Source: Paramacrobiotus metropolitanus (taxonomy: Eukaryota; Tardigrada; Eutardigrada; Parachela; Macrobiotidae). Taken from it: 64,000 nt of DNA. Below, piece by piece: positions 50,295 to 64,000 of this stretch. Under the pieces are notes generated by a model. That model worked only from the letters and a program-made list of their open reading frames with translations, was not told where the DNA came from and ran no database searches. The DNA lies in assembly GCF_019649055.1 (NCBI RefSeq), contig NW_026570329.1:248001-312000 (forward strand). Direction: 5' to 3'. Made by a program: the position numbers and the translations under genes. Each line of letters begins with the position of its first letter. The stretch's first letter is position 1.

Positions 50295-51415
50295 TCACTT
50301 TGCGCTGGAAGCCGGTTGTTCGGTGCAGGCGGTGGCGCGATGGTCTTTCCGGCAGAATCCGCAGATGTGTGGATACCGACAAGGGACGTCCCGGCAAGGT
50401 CTGTGTTCGTTGAAATTAAAGCAGCAGTAGTTCGGAAAGGAGGTTCGGGTGCTTAAATGCTTGGCCCGAACCAAATTTACCTTAGGCTGCAAAACTTGAG
50501 AACCCGAGGTACGGCGGGAATCCGCCGAAAAATACCCATCAGCCGTGCAGTCGCGACGCGAGGTGTCAGAAAGGTCAAACTTCTCAATCTCGGCTTCTTC
50601 ACGGAATTCACAATCAAACGCAACAACAGCTTCGTCGTCATACATACAGCGTTTGCGAGACAAGTAAACCTGGTATTCCAGGAACCCGATGAGTACTGGT
50701 AAGGCGTTGGTCTTCCGTGCGAGGTCTAAGGCGGCCATAATGTTGCCGGCAAATAGTTCATCGCACGAAATTTCATGCGGCTTAACGTCTTTAGCAGCCT
50801 TGTGAGCTGCCTTCACGAAAGGCAGCGTATGCGGTCGGGGAAGGTTACGGGCTAAAAGGACGTGCGGGTGCCGTTGGTGGAACTGCGGTGCGTGCTCGAC
50901 GGGCTGCCTGAACTTTCGTCATCCGAGGCTGACTGGCGGGCTTTGTCGGTGCGCGTTGTTAAACGGCTCCGACGGAGAGGACCATTAACAGTGGAGGCGG
51001 TAACAGGAGAAGAGTTGACCACGTGCTCCAGTACAAAGATCTCGAGCTGGTTGCGGTCGCGGATGCTGGTGATAAAGGTCAGGTTCTCGGGAATTTCTTG
51101 ACTTTCCCCAGCAAAATAACATCGTCGATGGAGTTGTATCCGTTGTCGAAAAGCTGTGAAACCGACGCCGCGGAAATTCCGATAGCTGTAGCCAGGTCTG
51201 AGGGTGAGTCACCTTTACCTGCTGCAGCTTCGGTTTCGATTCAAAGGTTCATCTGGGTGGAGTAAATCATAAAGCCGCTGAACAAGAGCTGGTTTCAGCT
51301 CGTCAAAAACTTGCTCGCCTTCAACTTCGACAATGAGCTGCTTGATCTCTGGAAGGTTCAAGCGGCCCAGTTGCTTCAGACTGAACGTGCGAGCTTGTTC
51401 GAGAGTCACAGACAT
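50295..51415 (-). pseudogene. Gag-like protein of the split-repeat element, frame-broken
   Basis: The N-terminal part is 51215-51415 (SLKQLGRLNLPEIKQLIVEV) and the C-terminal part is 50295-50816. Between them the frame changes more than once. The C-terminal part ends in a Cys/His array: CCFNFNEHRPCRDVPC, YPHICGFCRKDHRATAC. The pattern CxxFN..C....C.Y.H.C..C...H....C resembles Gag proteins of DIRS/Ngaro elements (family knowledge). It would bind the element's RNA or DNA. Downstream to 49640 no pol-like domain is seen. Confidence 0.6.
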
Positions 51416-51474
51416 GACAGATAATTTAACGTAAAAGGAACGAAAAAATGTTTAACGATCAGTAATATGGACGG

Positions 51475-51662
51475 AAATTTTTTACTGCGACAAGTGACAC
51501 GAGTTAGCGTTGTAACATTCTCTAATTTATACCCTTCACATGAAGATCTAACCAAGACAGACCGAACACAACCAAACACAGCTGGAGACAGAACACAACC
51601 AAAAGGGGCGTATCGTGTGTCGTAATACCCGGATTCCTTGGTCCCGCTGAATCCGTCCCATT
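51475..51662. repeat. Split direct repeat B'
   Basis: Second copy of repeat B at the right end of the element, 5' of the Gag-like frame (minus strand). Confidence 0.92.
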
Positions 51663-54600
51663 GTGCCGGCAGCCACACAAACCTGACATAAACATTGATA
51701 TTCTCGAATCTATAGTTCTTAATTTACTTGGGACACAAGTTTGAGTTAAATTTTGCTGCTGCTTTAAAGCCCCTATCTTATGGCTTACTACAATATGGGA
51801 TATCGATTAACTGTTGCCGATCATTGGGGGGGGGGGAAACCCCGAACACGTCGTTGTGCCCCAATACCAATGCCCGTCAACTGGTTAATTAATGTTTTTC
51901 ATGCACCGCATCTGTAAACAGTCGATATTGTTTCTGACCGGTAAATTGCACCACACGGGACTCAGTGCGTTTGCGTTCTTTCGATGCAACCGGGACACGA
52001 TAGCTCTACGCCTACTACTCGTAATTCCAGCAACATACAGTATCTCACAAAATCACGGCCAGCCAAAACGCACTCGTTTAATTAAAGTGTCCATAATTAC
52101 AAAAACGGCCAAAAAGATCTTACCCATGGATTGACCGATAGAGAAAATGCATTCTCTTGAGTCTTGATATGGTACGAGGTGATCACAAATTCCGGCGTAA
52201 TCCGAGGTTTGTCTTCTGTATTTGCTTAAATACTTGCTAGGAGATCATGTACATACTGTATGTCATTGTCATCCGACCGTGGCAGATTGTTTGCTCGCTG
52301 TTAATATTTACCGATTTTGTGCCGGTTGATAAGTAGTTTCATAAGCCATATCTCGAATATGGACAAATTGTGTCGTAAACGGCTTTCCTTTGTTGTTTGT
52401 TTTTGAACGGAGCAATTCCTGTAGATTACCGAAATACAGTGATACACAATACTCCAGTCGCATCGTGACATCATCTAGTACGGACTGTACTCGCACTGTC
52501 TCAAAGATAGCAGCCGTATATAGTATCGTTATTCAAATATTATACATATCATCGTTTCAGCACATTAGAATGGAGAACGGGAAAGATGAAAGCGGGGCCT
52601 AACTTATTATCAATGAGCGTCACCTGCTACTCTAGCGATTTCTGTACATACATAGTGCTGTGAAGCAGAAGGCTGAAGCCAGTTCGAACCATTTTATTAG
52701 TTCTTATAATCGTTTTAGTTTGTTAGGGGAACTACTGGTACTCCTCTTATTCAAGTACAAATCGTAGATGTACGGGCTTCTTCAAACAAAAGATATCCTG
52801 TGAACCTTGTAAATTGTATATTTTATTTATTTATCAAAGAAATTAGTTGCGTTGCTAAGTTCTTTATTGTCGCCTGTTCGAATGGTATAGTTCGTCAAGA
52901 TTTGGAAGATGGCGAGAAAAAAGGTCAACCCTTGCTTCTATATACCAGCTATAGTTGGCGTGGTAAGAATGCTCAATGCCTATCTGTTAGTGGAAGCGAG
53001 GAAACTTACGTAAAGACTTCAAGACCTTGTGGATTTGTTCTTGCGTGTTCCGTTTTTAATCTAGGGACTGCTTTTTACCGCCGCAATACTGAACATAATC
53101 GTGTACTCGAGGCCCTCATCGTACCGAGTGCTACTAAGCTGGCACGACTGGAATGGGTTCGTCATGTTTGCTTTGGCAATGGTGAAAGGATGCATGGACT
53201 GCTGTTGTGGATCTTCGCCCATGGATCCGAACGAAAAGTCATCATCGTAAGTCAAACGACATCTCCTTCCCACCTGTAAAATCGGTGCAGTTTTGATGGT
53301 ATCATGGGCGTGCAACCAAGTTTCCAATTTTTCGTAGTAAACTACTTTTGCAAAAACTAGAAACACTGTTCCGATTCTGGTTTTAACACCCCACAATACG
53401 GCTTGGTGGCAGAGTTTTTCTGTGCTGCCAGAAACACACCGATTTTTTATTGATGTTGTTGTAGTTGCCGCTCTTGTTTGGATTGCCTCGGCTTTTTTTT
53501 CGTCACTTTCATGCTGATAAGCAGCTCTATGATTATTAATTACTACAGCAAGGGAAACACGGATATTCCAACCGAAAGATTTGTTTCAGCGGTAAGCAAT
53601 GACTCAATACAAACGGCTGCTTACGTATTAATAATACGAACGGTGTTATCGTACATGTGCGTACTTAATGATGTTTACTAAATGATATTTATTAATGGCT
53701 TTTATTTATAGTACATACTTAATGACATTTATTTAGACATACAGATAGTTGAAATTCTTGGGTTCGTTTCAATCGAAACGAGCTACGAGGGTCATTTCAT
53801 AAAAAGTGGCAATCGATATGAAAAAATACTTGACGTATTCATAAAATTACGAATTATTTTTTTAAAAAGTGTAGCATTCATAACCAGTTCATTAGGACAA
53901 TGGCCGAGGTACCGCCAGCGGCTGGCGACTGGCATCAGTTCGTGCATGGCTACCTAGGCTAAAAATATTGGCATCATCCGTATGGTTCAACACCAGGAAA
54001 ACACACACGTTGGCACTTCCATCATGCAGCTGCATTAATATTTTTCTCGATCATAACTTGGAATATTCCTATACATTCATTATATTCACATACCTTAATC
54101 TTTTGCTAGTTCAAAATTTTTCTAACTTTAAAGAAATCATTGCGCGGCAAAAGGAAAAAAAAGAGAAAAAACCGATAAAAATTTTGTATGGGTCGATCTC
54201 TTTTTTGCCTATAATTTTTTTGTGGATTCGTTTCATGAGTTCGGAAACATGTTACCTGCAAATCATAAAGATTAGAGAAACACAATTAACGGAAATTATG
54301 AATGAAACATGCTATAGTTAAAAACGACATATCCATTGCCACGCTTTATGAAATGGCTCTCGTACAATTCTGCATATTTTATTTTACGAACGTGTGACAA
54401 GCGATTATTGAAAAAGCACTTCCGTTGCCACTTGCGGCATATCAGTACACTCTATTACAAACCACGAGTAGTACATCAGGACCAGGTCGAATCTTGATAG
54501 CCAGAGTTCCTCGTGCAACATTGCAGCCTTAATAATACGGCTAAGTGTGCGATTGAGTACGCACGACATTCGCTGTGCCCATGGCGAAACTGAACCAAAA

Positions 54601-56374
54601 CAGGTGTTACATTTTATTTCCCGTTCTCAGAAAACCTATCTGTATCTTTGCTTGTATCGCCGTTACGTTCCTATTAAGTGACCGTTTTAGTTTGATTAAT
54701 TCGGTATACATTGCGCAAACTGGTTAAAAAACATAATTACTCGTCTATCATTCTTTGTCTAGTGTTAGCTTCAGAAAAGATTCAGCGAGATTCAGTTCCA
54801 GGCCATCGTATGTTCAGCCAAGGCTAGTCAGTAACGACTTGCAGAAATGAAATATTGACGGTTGGTGCCACCTTGCCGTCTATCTATAAAGCAGGATGAG
54901 TCTCGCCTGTTAGAATCAAGGCCAAAAAGATGGAGAACTCATCGTCATTTTGACCTTGGCCGTAATTCATAAAAGGATATATACAGTTCATGTGCTTGTT
55001 TGCGGTTGCGGCAACGTAAAGTGGACACTTTATCAGCCCGGGTGCTGGGAAACTGGTGCGCGGCGATGAATTGCTAGGCCGGGTCCGATTAATTCGCGCT
55101 AAACTGCGGTCGAGCTGAGCAGAGAGGTTGAATTCCCTTCAGAGCCGAAATCCCTTTCTTGAGCAAAGCGAAATGCGCAACTAGCCAAGTGCGGTAAGGA
55201 ACTAAGGACTAGGCGGAAGTTAACTGGCAAGACATAGCTTGCGTCTTACACGAGAAAGACCACAGATGAAACATAGCATGACGAATGGAACGAAAGTAGG
55301 CTGATCCTGTTTAGCCGAGGGAGGGATAAACCTGGAAGGCTGGCGACTAGCTTATCCTCCAGCAGTAGTAGTGATAAGAACAGTAATGATGAGCAGACTT
55401 GTTTTCACTAACACATAAATCTGTTTGCATGGGTCACGGCCAACAAATTTTGCCTTATACCCATTATTTTTCAGATCTGCTACCTGATAGCTGTTCCAGC
55501 CATGATTGTGACGGCAGTGCCTTGCGCTCTGTTGAAGTACTGTGAGGATAACTCCGAAGACGCAGAGAGGATGACTGAAACAACTGAGTCTTCTAATTAT
55601 AGCGCAATAAATTATTAACGCTGAGTCGCTAAAGTTACAATGCGCTGGGAGTTTAGACCATTTGTACATGTATTACAGATAACGGTGTGCCAAGATGTGC
55701 CGACTGAAAACGGATTCTTCCCTTTCATGAAGATTTTTCCTTAGAGTACAATAAAGATACCAATAATAACCAGTGAAGTAGCAAAAATAATATCGTTAAA
55801 AATAAATTTTACCTCTACCCTGCATATGATTCATGCTCACAGATTCGTAGTTTTGACCTTTTGGGTTCCTTGCAAGCCCGTTCTAAGATTTTACCAATGA
55901 CAGTAACGATTTTGGAGTTCAACTCACTGTTGAAAAAATTCAATAATTTCAATTAGTGTAAATAAATTTGTTCAGGCGTGTCGCACTGTCGTGTCGTATA
56001 CGTGTACTGGGTAATGCCGAATAATGTTGGACGCTGTATGTTTCACCGGATATTCAAGCATTGTATCATTTGTACATCTGTAAACTGTACTCAGTTATGA
56101 AATTTATTTATGGTTAATCGAACTGCATTCCTGGATTGTTTTACAATTGCGAAACGGGTGACTTACAAAATAATCACAAATTCTTACATACACAGAATTA
56201 ACTGGATGATTAAAAAGATTTAAGCAGCCACTGCAAGCCATAGCAAAGATTTCTACATGTGTTCGAAAAATTGTTACGGGCAACAAAAACGCACCTCGGA
56301 GAAATTTAACTGATGGTCAACAAAACAGAATAATACTTCAAGAGTCAACAGTGGCACTGGCGACTGCGCATCGC
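51663..56374. other. 4.7-kb intergenic region
   Basis: No gene recognised. A run of eleven G sits at about 51826-51836. Open frames at 52800-53279 (plus), 53061-53396 (minus) and 55352-55669 (minus) are uninterrupted for 105-159 codons, but I recognise no domain and no consistent splice model. I leave them uncalled. The right end is the 3' flank of the UGT gene. Confidence 0.45.
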
Positions 56375-57739
56375 TTACAAATTCTTCAACAGTTCCGCCA
56401 AATTGCGCGTCGATGTGCCTTCCTCCGAAAGAGCATGCTGGGCCTGAGCAGCCAAAGTGCTCACTTTCTTCCTAAACCCCGACCTGTCTCCGGCATCTGC
56501 TGTTTTCCCAATGACCCGCTCCACGGTTTCGCTGATTTCTTGCGCCGGAACCAGCCGCGCATTCATCATCCCCGTTGCCGGAATCGCCACACCAATCCCC
56601 ACCTGCTCGACCAGTTTGGCATTAAAATGCTGATCGCCGAACATAGGCCAGGCAATTAGCGGCACCCCGCAATGCACCGCCTCCAGCGTACTATTCCAGC
56701 CGCAGTGACTGATAAAAAGCGCGATAGCCCTGTGTGCCAACAGCGATTTCTGTGACGCCCAAGGAACGATCAAATATTTCGCGCTTAAGCTGACATTATC
56801 ATCATAATTTGTCCTTTGGAAAGTATCCGGTAAGTGTTCCTGCTGGAACGGTCGCAGCGCCCAGATAAACGGCCGTTGAGTCTCAAGTAACGCATTGCCG
56901 ATTTCGATTAGCTGTTCTTTTGAGGCCACAGCAATCGAGCCAAACGAGCAGTAAACAACGCTTTGCTCCTTTTGCCGGTTCATCCACTGCATGACCTTTG
57001 CCGGGAATCCGCTCTCAATCTCATGGTGTAAATTCCGCTGTGTGCGAATCAGCGGTCCCACAAACATTAAACTCTTGTCTTGTAATTCGGGAATTTTCTG
57101 GAGTTCCTGCATCGCTGTCGGCTCGATCTTTTCGAACGAATTGAAGAGAATTCCTTTAGCGCACTTCACCGCTTCTTTCTGATTCAGTTCCACCACTTTA
57201 CCGCTCTTTTGCGCAAAGCTTCCCATCTCTTTCTCTTCACCAACATCTTGACTGGAGAAGAAGGTCTCATCCGGGATCGTGGGCGTGTCTTTCTCGATCC
57301 TCATCATCCCGCAAATCAGTTCCGCTGGATATGTACTGACGATGTACAACGGAATGCCCTTATCATGACACGGTTGGCATGGCGCATGCTGGAAGATATC
57401 ACAGAATACCGCGTCTACGTGTGGCAACGCTGAACTGGCTTGGTTTAAACTGGCCACGAATCTGGCGTAATGTGGTGCTTGTTCTTTAATGATTTGGATC
57501 AGCTGCTTCATCTCCGTGAAGTTCTCGTCCAGGTTGATGCTGAGTTGGTCGTCTAGGAAGTGCAGGCGAATGGGATCGGGTGGAGAAAGGTGGCGCTGGA
57601 GGATCTCCTGATCGCGGGTGGCCGACACGACCAGCGTCACATCGTGGAAGGGGACGACGCGCTCGGCGAACTCCAGCATGGGGATGTAGTGGCCGAATGT
57701 CGGATAGCACAGTACCAGTACGTGCTTCCTTGCCGGCAT
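56375..57739 (-). CDS. Plant-type UDP-glycosyltransferase, intronless
   Basis: GT1-family enzyme expected to transfer a sugar from a UDP-sugar to a small molecule in the cytosol. A single open frame of 454 residues. The N-terminus HVLVLCYPTFGHYIPMLEFA carries the conserved His of the acceptor site (about residue 17). The 44-residue PSPG box spans residues 327-370 (begins WASQKSLLAH, centre SHCGWNSTLEAV, ends PMFGDQ). The final Gln is typical of UDP-glucose users. The HCGWNS form and the lack of a signal peptide and C-terminal membrane anchor are plant- or bacterial-like; usual animal UGTs are ER membrane proteins with an HGGxxS-type box. All neighbours have introns; this gene has none. Horizontal origin, or a lineage family derived from it, is plausible. 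It lies 0.9 kb downstream of amine oxidase 2 on the same strand. Confidence 0.93.
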   Translation of the reverse strand: MPARKHVLVLCYPTFGHYIPMLEFAERVVPFHDVTLVVSATRDQEILQRHLSPPDPIRLHFLDDQLSINLDENFTEMKQLIQIIKEQAPHYARFVASLNQASSALPHVDAVFCDIFQHAPCQPCHDKGIPLYIVSTYPAELICGMMRIEKDTPTIPDETFFSSQDVGEEKEMGSFAQKSGKVVELNQKEAVKCAKGILFNSFEKIEPTAMQELQKIPELQDKSLMFVGPLIRTQRNLHHEIESGFPAKVMQWMNRQKEQSVVYCSFGSIAVASKEQLIEIGNALLETQRPFIWALRPFQQEHLPDTFQRTNYDDNVSLSAKYLIVPWASQKSLLAHRAIALFISHCGWNSTLEAVHCGVPLIAWPMFGDQHFNAKLVEQVGIGVAIPATGMMNARLVPAQEISETVERVIGKTADAGDRSGFRKKVSTLAAQAQHALSEEGTSTRNLAELLKNL

Positions 57740-58630
57740 TTTGGGGAATTACGAGCAACACCAATTGAATCTGAAATTAATTTTAGTGTAGCAATCGCAC
57801 AGATATGAAAGATGAATTTTCTGAGCAATAAAGCTGCGGACAATCGGAAATGGGTTTTCGCCAACTTAAACGTATTAAAAAATATGATCTAACGTTGAGC
57901 AAACGCTTGGCGGTCTGCAGACATACTAAACAAAATTTCAGCAGCTTGGTTGAACTTTGGATTGGCGTCTGGTGTACTATTGGTCTATCTTTATCGAAAT
58001 CGACTAGGAGGTTAATTCCAGTGTTCGCAGAAAATAAGTTTCTTACTGATGCAAGCGTCTCAGCGACCGGACACTGCGTATGGTGCAGAAGAATGGTATA
58101 AATCGACATAGCGCAGCAATTGTTAGCCTATGGCAATACATATACGAGTCGTATTTGCCTTGCTGTACTACCCTAGTAAATTAACCAACGTCTGTTTTGC
58201 CGGGCGAAATAACCGATACCGGTAAATGCGTCTGTTATTGTGGGTTTTTCCACCATAAGAAAAATATACAAAAATATTTTTTGCACACATACATGCGTGA
58301 TTCTGTATGTCAATTTGTAGAAACATTAACATCAATTCGACCAGGTATGGCTGTGAGCTTGTGGGCGTTCGTATAAGATGTGCTTATAGTTATTTGCTCT
58401 GACGAAAGAACTTCGAAATACTGAGCCCTGTATTTCTTCGTTTATCGCTGCATATTTGAGCGATATGGCGCTTGAATATCGTACATTGCGCACTGTATCG
58501 CATCGGGGTATCACTGATTTTGTAGTGTGCATCAAGTTAACCCAGAACATTTATTACAGAAGCTGGGATAACAAACCGAAAATTGTTACGAAGATACAAG
58601 CGAAGAAACAAGGACAGAATAAAATAATTA
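57740..58630. other. Intergenic region between UGT and amine oxidase 2
   Basis: About 0.9 kb that should contain the UGT promoter and the 3' end of amine oxidase 2. No gene or repeat recognised. Confidence 0.45.
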
Positions 58631-63210
<4,580 letters not shown>

Positions 63211-64000
63211 ATGGCACTAAACACAACGACTAACCTAACCTTCAACTGGACCGGCTATCTCGCCAAAACTCAAATGACCACGCCCAGATATATCCGAATC
63301 GGCGCTGTAGCCACCACTCTTCTGCTGAATTTCGCCATCCTGGCATTATACGTTCGCCACCGCAGCCTGCGAACACCCTTCGCTGTCTACCTTATCAATC
63401 TTCTCGTCGCTAATCTGCTTTTTACGGCGCTGTTATTCGTGGATCACATGATTAAACTGGTCCAACCCGGATGGCAATCACGCGCAGCAGTGTGTGACGC
63501 ATATTTATACGCGTGGTATCCCGCCGCGATGGCTATGACCTGGGCGCAGGTCCTTGTCGTCCAGAACCGCTTGTGGGCGGTGACCTTTCCCTTTTCCTAT
63601 CGCCTGTATCATTCCCATCGTGTCGCCGTTGCTGTTTGCGTTGTAAAATGGATGTTTGTGCACATATTAACGCTGCCGTTTCTCATTTTGGAATTTCGGT
63701 TGTACCGACGACCTTTCGCCGAGCGTGGCTGTGATATCAACTACCAGGCGCAGTACATCACCGCACACGCTTTACAAGTATGTATCTATGACTTCCCGGT
63801 GATCGCTGTGGTTGCCCTGTATCCGATTATCTGGTACCGGATGAATACACGCAAAGCAACCAAACCAAAAACTAGCGCCAATGGCACAATGGAGCAGTCT
63901 AAAACCGAGACAAAGACAGATGGCGGGTCGGCGTTTCTCATGATGACCTTGTTGATGGTCAATGTCGTGGTGTGCTGGTTACCGACGTCGCTTGTGTATA
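63211..64000 (+). CDS. Rhodopsin-like (class A) GPCR, orphan, cut by window end
   Basis: Cell-surface seven-helix receptor, ligand unknown. The frame is open from the ATG at 63211 to the window end (263 codons). The N-terminus has three N-glycosylation sequons (NTT, NLT, NWT). TM1 is about residues 29-50 (LLLNFAILALYV, Asn 1.50). TM2 has LINLLVANLLF, with Asn where class A usually has Asp 2.50. A conserved Cys precedes TM3 (AAVCDAYL), and TM3 ends VVQNRLWAVTFPFSYR, so the DRY motif reads NRL. Helices 4 and 5 follow, a charged loop 3 (KATKPKTSANGT...), and TM6 ends at VVVCWLP (CWxP). No intron is seen in this part. The altered Asp 2.50 and DRY suggest a divergent, lineage-expanded receptor. 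Confidence 0.85.
   Translation, partial: MALNTTTNLTFNWTGYLAKTQMTTPRYIRIGAVATTLLLNFAILALYVRHRSLRTPFAVYLINLLVANLLFTALLFVDHMIKLVQPGWQSRAAVCDAYLYAWYPAAMAMTWAQVLVVQNRLWAVTFPFSYRLYHSHRVAVAVCVVKWMFVHILTLPFLILEFRLYRRPFAERGCDINYQAQYITAHALQVCIYDFPVIAVVALYPIIWYRMNTRKATKPKTSANGTMEQSKTETKTDGGSAFLMMTLLMVNVVVCWLPTSLVY

Larger units (their letters stand above)
49241..51662 (-). mobile_element. Non-autonomous retroelement with split direct repeats (Ngaro/PAT-like)
   Basis: Plus-strand order is A (49241-49332), B (49352-49540), A' (49542-49630), internal part, B' (51475-51662). Read on the minus strand, the coding direction, this is B'-ORF-A'-B-A, the A1-ORF-B1-A2-B2 split-repeat layout known for PAT/Ngaro-type tyrosine-recombinase retroelements. 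B and B' differ only by one T in a T run over about 189 bp, so the insertion is recent. The internal part has a Gag-like frame with a zinc-finger array typical of that group. I found no reverse transcriptase and no tyrosine recombinase, so the copy should depend on proteins in trans. Confidence 0.72.

Noticed and set aside
49241-51662. Interpretation as an LTR retrotransposon with 189-bp LTRs
   Set aside because: The additional A/A' repeats, their order and the Gag finger type fit split direct repeats better, and no integrase or protease is seen.
51826-51836. Run of eleven G
   Set aside because: A homopolymer only; could be an assembly artefact, and no quadruplex-type repeat of G runs is present.
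52800-53396. Open frames on both strands (159 and 111 codons)
   Set aside because: No recognisable domain, signal peptide or splice context; insufficient to call a gene.
55352-55669. 105-codon minus-strand open frame
   Set aside because: No domain or paralogue in the window; probably chance.

Overview
The window is animal (metazoan) genomic DNA. Genes are split by many short GT-AG introns, exons are GC-richer than the AT-rich introns, both strands are used, and animal families are present: KANSL3, BTB-BACK proteins, an animal heme peroxidase, PAO/SMO-type amine oxidases and a rhodopsin-like GPCR. Compact genes, tandem paralogues and a plant-type intronless UGT in an animal gene context suggest a small ecdysozoan, possibly a tardigrade. 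That placement is an inference and was not tested.

Layout. 0.4-5.0 kb (minus): a decayed copy and an intact copy of a BTB-BACK protein with a Tudor/Agenet-like C-terminus. 5.7-14.7 kb (plus): a 12-exon KANSL3 (NSL-complex subunit 3) orthologue with an intronic foldback hairpin. 15.4-24.8 kb (minus): two BTB-BACK proteins ending in a MATH domain. The first has a 5'-truncated LINE in intron 1. The two are separated by a KANSL3 relic, which marks an old tandem duplication. 27.6-34.2 kb (plus): a secreted heme peroxidase. 35.6-37.1 kb: a secreted bulb-type lectin. 40.0-45.4 kb: two secreted proteins built from an unrecognised repeat of about 63 residues (3 units and 10 units). 45.8-61.1 kb (minus): two intact secreted flavin amine oxidases, a plant-type UDP-glycosyltransferase, a UGT/amine-oxidase relic and a non-autonomous tyrosine-recombinase-type retroelement with split direct repeats. 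63.2 kb to the end: the start of an orphan GPCR.

How the genes may work together. From 27 to 61 kb the window encodes, with apparent signal peptides, potential H2O2 producers (amine oxidases), an H2O2 user (peroxidase), a lectin and tyrosine-bearing repeat proteins. This could be an extracellular peroxidative cross-linking set for cuticle, eggshell or another matrix. It is a hypothesis from family knowledge and proximity only.

Caution. Several otherwise conserved genes carry single-base frameshifts, often in homopolymers (KANSL3, peroxidase, lectin, long repeat gene, LINE, BTB-MATH copy B), while neighbours are perfectly open. Some are probably assembly indels; others may be real decay. Exon boundaries were assigned by hand from splice sites, phase and comparison of paralogues.
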